A stretch of DNA of 24,778 nucleotides from Paludibacteraceae bacterium (GTDB lineage: Bacteria > Bacteroidota > Bacteroidia > Bacteroidales > Paludibacteraceae), in assembly GCA_016292775.1 (NCBI GenBank), contig JAEDFN010000024.1, positions 1 through 24,778 of the forward strand, written 5' to 3'. The translations under genes were made by a program, and so were the position numbers. Position 1 is the stretch's first letter; the number at the start of each line of letters is the position of its first letter. The notes beneath the pieces were generated by a model. The model was given only the letters and a program-made list of their open reading frames with translations, was not told where the DNA came from and made no database searches. This document shows positions 16,648 through 23,596 of this stretch, piece after piece.

Positions 16648-17511
16648 ATGAGACAATTAAAAATCACCAAATCGATTACAAATCGTGAAAGTGCCTCTTT
16701 GGACAAATACCTACAAGAAATTGGTAGAGAGCCACTTATCTCTGTGGAAGAAGAAGTTCAACTTGCACAAAGAATTAAGAAAGGAGACACTGCAGCCCAA
16801 GACAAATTAGTGAGTGCTAATTTACGTTTTGTTGTTTCTGTAGCAAAACAATATCAAAATCAAGGCTTGTCTTTACCGGATTTGATAAATGAAGGGAATA
16901 TGGGATTGATAAAAGCGGCAGAAAAATTCGACGAAACAAGGGGTTTTAAATTTATCTCATATGCTGTATGGTGGATTAGACAATCAATCTTACAAGCATT
17001 AGCAGAGCAGTCACGAATTGTACGTTTACCTCTAAATCAAGTTGGTTCGCTCAACAAAATCAACAAGGCATTATCAAAATTCGAGCAAGAAAACGAAAGA
17101 AAGCCATCAGCCGAAGAGTTAGCTGAAGTATTGGATATGCCTATCGATAAAATTTTTGACACTATCAAAATTTCCGGTCGACACATTTCTGTTGATGCTC
17201 CATTTGTAGAGGGTGAAGAAAATTCATTGTTAGATGTTTTAGTAAACGAAGATTCTCCGGTTGCGGATGCTTCTTTAAACAACGAGTCTCTCAGTAAAGA
17301 AATTGATCGGGCCCTTGATTCTCTATTAACAGAAAGAGAGCGTGACATTATTAAAATGTTCTTCGGATTAGGAATGCAAGAGATGACCCTAGAAGAAATC
17401 GGATTAAAATTTGGATTGACAAGAGAACGTGTTCGACAAATTAAAGAGAAAGCAATCAGACGTTTACGAAACAATTCCAAAAACAAATTATTAAAAGTAT
17501 ATCTTGGATAA
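16648..17511 (+). CDS. rpoD: Primary sigma factor (sigma-70 family, RpoD/SigA)
   Basis: This is the housekeeping sigma factor, which directs RNA polymerase to the TTTG/TAnnTTTG promoters seen throughout the window. From the ATG at 16648 it has 287 residues and begins MRQLKITKSITNRESASL, the conserved Bacteroidota N-terminus; region 1.1 is absent, as usual in this phylum. Region 1.2 is LDKYLQEIG (18-26). Region 2 is LRFVVSVAKQYQNQGLSLPDLINEG and the DNA-melting GFKFISYAVWWIRQSI (99-114). Region 3 follows, and region 4.2 is TLEEIGLKFGLTRERVRQIKEKA (247-269). The frame is open further upstream to a TTG at 16594, but that would add 18 unrelated residues encoded by promoter DNA. The ATG at 16645, one codon earlier, is a possible alternative. 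Confidence 0.97.
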   Translation: MRQLKITKSITNRESASLDKYLQEIGREPLISVEEEVQLAQRIKKGDTAAQDKLVSANLRFVVSVAKQYQNQGLSLPDLINEGNMGLIKAAEKFDETRGFKFISYAVWWIRQSILQALAEQSRIVRLPLNQVGSLNKINKALSKFEQENERKPSAEELAEVLDMPIDKIFDTIKISGRHISVDAPFVEGEENSLLDVLVNEDSPVADASLNNESLSKEIDRALDSLLTERERDIIKMFFGLGMQEMTLEEIGLKFGLTRERVRQIKEKAIRRLRNNSKNKLLKVYLG

Positions 17512-17517
17512 GTTACT

Positions 17518-17558
17518 GAAAGGGTACCTACATATAAGTACCCTTTCTTTATTTTTAT
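17518..17558 (+). terminator. Intrinsic terminator after rpoD
   Basis: GAAAGGGTAC (17518-17527) pairs perfectly with GTACCCTTTC (17538-17547) around a ten-base loop and is followed by TTTATTTTTATT. It begins six bases after the rpoD stop and ends against the GTG start of the MATE gene at 17560. Confidence 0.88.
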
Positions 17559-17559
17559 T

Positions 17560-18894
17560 GTGCATACAGATTTAAAAGACAAGCAAATACCAAAATTAAT
17601 TTGGTACTATTCATTACCTGCAATCATCGGTACTTTAGCCAATACATTATATAATGTTATAGACCGAATATTCATTGGGCAAGAGATTGGAGCATATGCA
17701 ATTAGTGGGTTAGCTTTAACTTTTCCTATAATGAATATTTTAGGTGCATTTGGAATGCTTATTGGTCAAGGAGCTGCTACGCGCATTTCTATCCTTCTTG
17801 GCAAAAAAGAAGAAGACAAGGCAAATATTATTGTCTTCAACGCTCTAATATTATCTTTTGTTTTTTATGTAATTATCAGTATTTTATCTCTCTATTTTCT
17901 TGATAAAATATTGATTAGTTTTGGAGGTACGGAAAATACAATACCTTACGCAAAATCATATTTAACCATCATCATCATAGGTCATATATTTACCTCCCTC
18001 AATTTTTGTTTAAGTAATATTATAAGGTCGAGCGGACACCCGAGAATTGCGATGTTTACTTTATTACTCGGAGCTATTCTCAATGTATTTTTCGACTTTA
18101 TATTCATTATAATATTCAAAACCGGAATCAAAGGAGCTGCATATGCCACTACCCTTTCAGCCTTTATTTCATGTGTTTGGGTTACTCATTATTTTTTCAG
18201 AAAAAACAACACCTTACATTTTGGTAAAAAATATTTCCATATTAGTAGAGAAGCATTTATTGCTATAATATCCATCGGTTTATCTCCTTTTTTACTACAA
18301 ATATGCTCCTCAATAGTAAATATTATTATGAATAACACATTATTAAAATATGGAGGGGACCTTGCAATTGGTGCATTTGGCATCACTATATCATATACAA
18401 CCATTGTTACGATGGCAATAATAGGATTAAGTCAAGGAATACAACCTATATTAGGATACAATTTTGGAGCACGACAATACGATAGAGTAAAAAAGACACT
18501 ATATATTTGTATTATTTTTGCTACAATAATCACCACTATTGGTTGGATATTTGGCATGACCATACCACAACAGATAGCAATGATTTTCACAAACGATTCA
18601 AAATTAATTGCAATAACGTCACATTCCATAAAATTATACACACTCTTATTATTCTTAGTTGGATTTCATATTATTACTACAAATTACTTTCAAAGCATTG
18701 GTAAAGCTTGGATATCTATATTATTATCTACGTCTCGACAAATATTATTACTAATACCATTCGTATATATTTTACCACCTATATTCGGGTTAGATGGTGC
18801 CTGGCTTGCACAGCCTATCGCCACCGGAATTTCTTTTATTATAGCAGCATTATCCCTATCTTTTCACCTTTTCAAATTAAAAAAAAACATCTAA
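17560..18894 (+). CDS. MATE family efflux transporter
   Basis: MATE proteins export drugs or metabolites across the inner membrane by proton or sodium antiport. The 444-residue protein has about 12 transmembrane helices in two related halves. Typical sequence is IPKLIWYYSLPAIIGTLANTLYNVIDRIFIGQ at the start (helix 1), a GQGAATRISILLG element after helix 2, and IGLSQGIQPILGYNFGA (about 288-304) in the second half. It most resembles the MepA-like branch; the substrate is unknown. The GTG at 17560 is the only reasonable start: the frame is open back to the rpoD stop, but no other start codon precedes the conserved helix. The rpoD terminator ends one base before it and no separate promoter is visible, so expression must come from read-through or an unrecognised start. 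Confidence 0.9.
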   Translation: MHTDLKDKQIPKLIWYYSLPAIIGTLANTLYNVIDRIFIGQEIGAYAISGLALTFPIMNILGAFGMLIGQGAATRISILLGKKEEDKANIIVFNALILSFVFYVIISILSLYFLDKILISFGGTENTIPYAKSYLTIIIIGHIFTSLNFCLSNIIRSSGHPRIAMFTLLLGAILNVFFDFIFIIIFKTGIKGAAYATTLSAFISCVWVTHYFFRKNNTLHFGKKYFHISREAFIAIISIGLSPFLLQICSSIVNIIMNNTLLKYGGDLAIGAFGITISYTTIVTMAIIGLSQGIQPILGYNFGARQYDRVKKTLYICIIFATIITTIGWIFGMTIPQQIAMIFTNDSKLIAITSHSIKLYTLLLFLVGFHIITTNYFQSIGKAWISILLSTSRQILLLIPFVYILPPIFGLDGAWLAQPIATGISFIIAALSLSFHLFKLKKNI

Positions 18895-18948
18895 ATGATT
18901 AGCACAAAAATAAGTGCCGAATTACGAGTCTATATAGTAAAAAAATTG

Positions 18949-18956
18949 TAACTTTG
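18949..18956 (+). promoter_or_regulatory. Promoter -7 element of the yicC-def-namZ-clc unit
   Basis: TAACTTTG matches the -7 consensus exactly and is followed by GCACAAAG, as at other Bacteroidota starts. No TTG is found 19-21 bases upstream, so only the -7 half is supported. The transcript would have a leader of about 80 bases before the ATG at 19044. Confidence 0.6.
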
Positions 18957-19043
18957 CACAAAGAATGCTATTCATAAACAAAAAAGTATATCAGAGCAAT
19001 AGCATTTGAAAATAATATCGATAACTCCTTAATAATTACACTT

Positions 19044-19919
19044 ATGTTATTTTCAATGACAGGCTTTGGGAAAGCCACGTGCAACTATAAAAATAAAAAA
19101 ATAGTAATTGAAATTAAATCACTGAATTCAAAACAACTCGATATCTCTACCAGAATTGTTGGGTTATATCGAGAAAAAGACATCGAAATTCGTAATTTAA
19201 TAGCGCAGAACTTGGAACGAGGAAAAATTGACCTTTCTCTATACATAGAAGATAATAATTCCCAATCCACTACTTTTTTAAATCAAAATATTATCTCAAA
19301 TTATAAAAATCAAATAGAAGATACTTGTAAAACATTGAATATCAAAGTACCTGATAATTTGATCGAGATAATATTACAATTACCTGATTCACTCAAAACC
19401 GAGAGTACTATTCTTGAAGAAGAAGAATGGCTTGCAGTGGTAGAACTCTTAAATAATGCTTTTTCCCAAATAAAAATGTTTCGTTCGCAAGAGGGGCTTT
19501 CACTCCAAAATATGTTTATATCTAAGATATCCAATATCAGACATTTATTAGAAGAAGTTGAGTTATACGAAAAAGAAAGAGTTGAGAAAATTCGTGCCCG
19601 TCTTGAAGAAAATTTAAAAAGTATAGAAGACAAAATCAGCATAGATAGAAATCGTCTTGAGCAAGAGATGATATATTATATAGAGAAATTGGATGTTAAT
19701 GAAGAAAAGGTTCGTCTGAGAAATCACTTGAATTATTTTATCGAAACCATGGAAAAAGAAGAGGCACCGGGTAAAAAACTTGGATTTATTGCCCAAGAAA
19801 TGGGAAGAGAGATAAATACATTAGGCTCAAAATCAAACCACAGCGAAATGCAAATATTAGTGGTAAAGATGAAAGACGAGCTTGAACAAATTAAAGAACA
19901 AGTATTAAATGTATTATAA
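19044..19919 (+). CDS. yicC: YicC family endoribonuclease
   Basis: YicC-family proteins (E. coli YicC, B. subtilis YloC) are endoribonucleases that act on selected RNAs. The 291-residue protein has the N-terminal domain starting SMTGFGKA (4-11) with the family motif EIKSLNSKQLDI and an ERGKIDLSLYIE element, and the C-terminal DUF1732 domain with GREINTLGSKSNHSEM from residue 254. Length is standard. The middle (about 150-240) is charged and helical, likely coiled coil. The ATG at 19044 gives the usual few residues before MTGFG. It heads a compact run: def starts two bases after its stop. Confidence 0.94.
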   Translation: MLFSMTGFGKATCNYKNKKIVIEIKSLNSKQLDISTRIVGLYREKDIEIRNLIAQNLERGKIDLSLYIEDNNSQSTTFLNQNIISNYKNQIEDTCKTLNIKVPDNLIEIILQLPDSLKTESTILEEEEWLAVVELLNNAFSQIKMFRSQEGLSLQNMFISKISNIRHLLEEVELYEKERVEKIRARLEENLKSIEDKISIDRNRLEQEMIYYIEKLDVNEEKVRLRNHLNYFIETMEKEEAPGKKLGFIAQEMGREINTLGSKSNHSEMQILVVKMKDELEQIKEQVLNVL

Positions 19920-19921
19920 AT

Positions 19922-20467
19922 ATGATTTTACCTATATATCTTTACGGACAAAACTCATTAAGGAAACCGACAGAGGAAATTGACAAGAATTATCCTAATT
20001 TAAATGAGTTGATAGACAATATGTTTGCTACTATGTACAACTCTCACGGAATTGGATTAGCAGCACCTCAAGTTGGTTTGTCAATTCGATTGTTTGTGAT
20101 AGACGCAACCCCTATGCGCGAAGATTTTCCGGATATCATCACATCAAAATGCGTGTTTATCAATCCGCAAATTATAGAAACAAGTGAAGATGAAATTACT
20201 TATGAAGAAGGATGTTTAAGTTTGCCAAATATAAGTGAAAAAGTATCACGACCAAAAAGTATTAAGATACACTATTACGATAGCAATTTTGAAGAGCATA
20301 CGACTACCTTTGATGGATTTTTTGCTAGAATAGTTCAGCATGAGTACGACCATTTGGAAGGACATGTATTTACAGATCACATTTCACCATTACGCCGTCA
20401 GATGATTAGTAACAAACTGAAGAATATTTCCAATGGTAAAACAAAATGTTCTTATAAAACAAAATAA
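19922..20467 (+). CDS. def: Peptide deformylase
   Basis: Peptide deformylase removes the N-formyl group from new proteins at the ribosome. The 181-residue metalloenzyme has all three family motifs: GIGLAAPQVG (43-52), EEGCLSLP with metal ligand Cys98, and QHEYDHLEG with His140, Glu141 and His144. It ends in a lysine-rich tail. The ATG is two bases after the yicC stop; namZ follows after 21 bases. Nothing is missing and it is presumably the functional chromosomal copy. Confidence 0.97.
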   Translation: MILPIYLYGQNSLRKPTEEIDKNYPNLNELIDNMFATMYNSHGIGLAAPQVGLSIRLFVIDATPMREDFPDIITSKCVFINPQIIETSEDEITYEEGCLSLPNISEKVSRPKSIKIHYYDSNFEEHTTTFDGFFARIVQHEYDHLEGHVFTDHISPLRRQMISNKLKNISNGKTKCSYKTK

Positions 20468-20488
20468 ACTACTATTTATTATACATAA

Positions 20489-21733
20489 ATGAGATATAAT
20501 AGAATAATACTTCTAATTACCATTATATTCATTTCAAGTATATATTCATTTGGGAATAATCAGATTGTTAAGACAGGTATCGAAGTATTAAAAGACAATA
20601 ATTTTGACATTTTACAAGGTAAAAGAGTTGGATTAATTACCAATCCAACCGGGGTTGATAGTGAATTAAGGTCAACAATAGACATATTATTCGAAGCAAA
20701 AAATGTCAACTTAGTTGCATTATTCGGGCCTGAACATGGTGTTCGCGGAGATGTATATGCAGGTGATAAAGTACAATCATCTACAGATACAAAAACCGGG
20801 CTCCCAATTTATTCAATATACGGGAAAAACAGGAAACCGACAAAAGAAATGTTAAGTAATATTGATGTATTGGTGTATGACATTCAAGACATTGGATGCA
20901 GATCTTATACATTTATCAGCACTATGGGATTAGCAATGATAGCATCGGCAGAGTCGGACATTGAGTTTATTGTTTTAGACAGACCTAATCCTTTAGGTGG
21001 TGAAAAAATTGAAGGTAACCTTGTTGAAGACCAATTCATTTCCTTTGTAAGTCAATTTAAAATTCCATATCTATATGCTCAAACTCCCGGAGAATTAGCA
21101 TTAATGCTTAACGAAGAGAACATGTTAGGTATTAAATGCAAATTAAAAGTCGTAAAGATGCAAGGATGGAAACGAGATATGATATGGGCAGACACCAAAC
21201 TACAATGGGTACCGGCATCTCCTCACATTCCGAATTCACAAACCGCAATTTATTATCCTACAACCGGAATATTAGGTGAGTTAGGTTATCTGAATATCGG
21301 AGTAGGATATCCCCTACCATTTCAAACAATAGGCGCTCCATGGATTAATGGCGATTCATTAGCAGATATTCTTAATAGCAAAAAATTGCCGGGAGTATTA
21401 TTTCGTCCAATTTATTACAAGCCCTTTTATTCTACATATCAAGGTGAATTATGTGGAGGAATTGAAATACACATAACCGATTACGAAAAATGTAGACTAA
21501 CCGAAATTCAATTCATTGTTATGGAAGTGTTAAACGACATGTATCCGGAAAAAGCTACATTTAAGAATGCTAATACGAAAAGATTTTCAATGTTTGATAA
21601 GGTATGTGGCACTGATGAGATTAGAATAAAGTTCAGTAAAAATCATAAATGGAGTGATATCAAAGACTATTTCTCTAAAGATGAACAAACATATTTCAAT
21701 ATTTCCAAGAAATATTATCTTTACGAAAAATGA
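20489..21733 (+). CDS. Exo-beta-N-acetylmuramidase NamZ family protein (DUF1343, GH171)
   Basis: DUF1343 proteins were shown in Bacillus subtilis (NamZ) to release N-acetylmuramic acid from the non-reducing ends of peptidoglycan fragments, founding family GH171. The 414-residue product begins with a type I signal peptide (RIILLITIIFISSIYSFG, about 5-22), so it acts outside the cytoplasm, probably in the periplasm. Family motifs are LITNPTGVD (49-57), LFGPEHGVRGD (78-88; Glu82 and His83 are the likely active-site residues), YDIQDIGCRSYTF (130-142), LDRPNPLGG, and the late APWING. It would serve cell-wall recycling or use of muropeptides. Its stop overlaps the clc start (ATGA, 21730-21733). The family call is strong; activity is inferred from the family. 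Confidence 0.9.
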   Translation: MRYNRIILLITIIFISSIYSFGNNQIVKTGIEVLKDNNFDILQGKRVGLITNPTGVDSELRSTIDILFEAKNVNLVALFGPEHGVRGDVYAGDKVQSSTDTKTGLPIYSIYGKNRKPTKEMLSNIDVLVYDIQDIGCRSYTFISTMGLAMIASAESDIEFIVLDRPNPLGGEKIEGNLVEDQFISFVSQFKIPYLYAQTPGELALMLNEENMLGIKCKLKVVKMQGWKRDMIWADTKLQWVPASPHIPNSQTAIYYPTTGILGELGYLNIGVGYPLPFQTIGAPWINGDSLADILNSKKLPGVLFRPIYYKPFYSTYQGELCGGIEIHITDYEKCRLTEIQFIVMEVLNDMYPEKATFKNANTKRFSMFDKVCGTDEIRIKFSKNHKWSDIKDYFSKDEQTYFNISKKYYLYEK

Positions 21734-23526
21734 GTAAAATAGACAAACATAAAATAATAGATATATATTCAACAATCCTTCATTGGAGGGAAACTCATAT
21801 AAAAGAGAAGCAATTTATCATTATACTCTCATTTGTAACAGGAATAGGATGTGCATTAGCTGCGTTAATATTAAAAAACGCCATACATCTTATTCAAAAT
21901 TTTGTTACATCAATGATAGGAGATGATAAATTGAATTATTGGTATTTGGCGTTTCCTATGATAGGTATTGCCATAGCATCTATGTATGTAAAATACATTG
22001 TAAAGGATGACATATCTCACGGAGTGACTAAAATATTATTTGCAATATCTCAGCATAAAGCAATTATAAAACTTCACAACTGTTGGAGTAGCGTAATAGC
22101 ATCAAGTATAACCATTGGATTTGGCGGTTCGGTAGGAGCAGAAGCGCCAATTGTATTAACGGGGTCTGCTATCGGTTCCAATCTCGGACAGTTATTTAAA
22201 TTAGATCAAAAAACATTGATGTTGCTTGTTGGGTGTGGAGCAGCCGGTGCCATTGGAGGTATTTTTAAAGCACCGATAGCCGGAGTCACTTTCGTATTGG
22301 AAGTACTATTGATAGACCTAACAATGACATCAATCGCTCCATTATTAATCAGTTCCGTTACTGCAACATCATTTTCTTACCTGTTTATGGGTAGCGAAGT
22401 GATGTTTAATTTTGATTCATTTGCACCATTCGAACTAAACAGAATCCCATATTTAATAGTTTTAGGTGTAATTTGCGGTTTGGTATCACTATATTTCACC
22501 AGAGGAGTCAATGCATTAGAAAAAGTATTCAAAAAAATAAAGAAATCATATCAAAAAATCCTCTTAGGCGGTGTTTTATTAAGCATATTAATATTCTTTT
22601 TTCCTCCATTATATGGAGAAGGATATGATACTATATCACAATTATTATCAGGAGAATGTAGCAGTCTCTTCAATCAATCATTATTCTACAATTTTCGCAC
22701 AGAGCATTGGGCAATATTACTATATCTATCATTAATAGTGCTATTTAAAATAGTAGCAACAACAGCTACAAACGGGGCAGGAGGTACGGGAGGTATATTT
22801 GCACCAAGTTTATTTATGGGATGTTTAACAGGATATATTGTTGCCGAAGGATTTAATCTAATAGGCTTTAATATACCATATGCAAATTTTGCATTTGCAG
22901 GTATGGCGGGATTGATGAGTGGAGTAATGCACGCACCATTAACCGGTACATTTTTGATTGCGGAACTCACAGGCGGGTATGATTTATTTATGACATTGAT
23001 GATTACTTCTGTCATAGCATATCTAACAATCTTGCTTTTCGAGCCACATAGTTTGTATGCAATGCGTCTTGCACAAAAAGGGGAATTATTAACTCACCAC
23101 AAAGACCGTTCCGTACTTACACTATTAAAAATGGATAATTTAATAGAAACGGACTTATCCATAGTATATCCGGAAATGACATTAGGAGAGTTGGTAAAAG
23201 TTATATCAAAAAGTAATCGTAATATTTTCCCCGTAGTAGAGCACGAAACAAATAAATTGGTAGGAATTGTATCACTTGACGAAGTAAGAAATATTATGTT
23301 CCGACCTAATTTATATGACAGATTTACAGTTAGAAAATTAATGAATCTACCACCATCCAAAATAATTATCAACACACCGATGGATAAAGTTATGGATATT
23401 TTTGAAAATACCGGGGCTTGGAATTTACCGGTAATAGACGAAGAAGGCAAATATTTAGGATTCGTTTCCAAATCAAAAATATTCAATTCTTACAGAAAAG
23501 TATTGGTTCATTTCTCTGAAGAGTAA
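21730..23526 (+). CDS. ClC family chloride channel/carrier with CBS domains
   Basis: ClC proteins are dimeric inner-membrane chloride channels or chloride/proton exchangers. The 598-residue protein has the ClC core (about 25-440) and two CBS domains (about 473-525 and 533-592), which in other ClC proteins sense nucleotides. Anion-path landmarks are DISHGV (94-99, in place of GSGIP), GSVGAEAP with the gating glutamate Glu138, and GGIFAP (354-359). At the position matching the internal proton glutamate of E. coli ClC (Glu203 in IIEEM) the protein has valine: VLEVLL, Glu191-Val192. This leaves channel-like or altered proton coupling possible. The ATG lies inside the namZ stop (ATGA), so translation is probably coupled. 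Confidence 0.93.
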   Translation: MSKIDKHKIIDIYSTILHWRETHIKEKQFIIILSFVTGIGCALAALILKNAIHLIQNFVTSMIGDDKLNYWYLAFPMIGIAIASMYVKYIVKDDISHGVTKILFAISQHKAIIKLHNCWSSVIASSITIGFGGSVGAEAPIVLTGSAIGSNLGQLFKLDQKTLMLLVGCGAAGAIGGIFKAPIAGVTFVLEVLLIDLTMTSIAPLLISSVTATSFSYLFMGSEVMFNFDSFAPFELNRIPYLIVLGVICGLVSLYFTRGVNALEKVFKKIKKSYQKILLGGVLLSILIFFFPPLYGEGYDTISQLLSGECSSLFNQSLFYNFRTEHWAILLYLSLIVLFKIVATTATNGAGGTGGIFAPSLFMGCLTGYIVAEGFNLIGFNIPYANFAFAGMAGLMSGVMHAPLTGTFLIAELTGGYDLFMTLMITSVIAYLTILLFEPHSLYAMRLAQKGELLTHHKDRSVLTLLKMDNLIETDLSIVYPEMTLGELVKVISKSNRNIFPVVEHETNKLVGIVSLDEVRNIMFRPNLYDRFTVRKLMNLPPSKIIINTPMDKVMDIFENTGAWNLPVIDEEGKYLGFVSKSKIFNSYRKVLVHFSEE

Positions 23527-23531
23527 CGATA

Positions 23532-23563
23532 GTTGTGAGAAACAAAAAAAATGATTAACTTTG
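23532..23563 (+). promoter_or_regulatory. Promoter of the MFS transporter gene
   Basis: GTTG (23532-23535, core TTG), a 20-base spacer and TAACTTTG (23556-23563) match the consensus. The start of transcription would be near 23570, about 27 bases before the ATG. The promoter begins only six bases after the clc stop. Confidence 0.78.
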
Positions 23564-23596
23564 CACAGGTTGCATATTAACTAAAAAACTAAATAA

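Noticed and set aside
17037..17582. 181-residue open frame on the - strand
   Set aside because: It is antisense to rpoD, runs through the rpoD terminator and encodes no recognisable domain.
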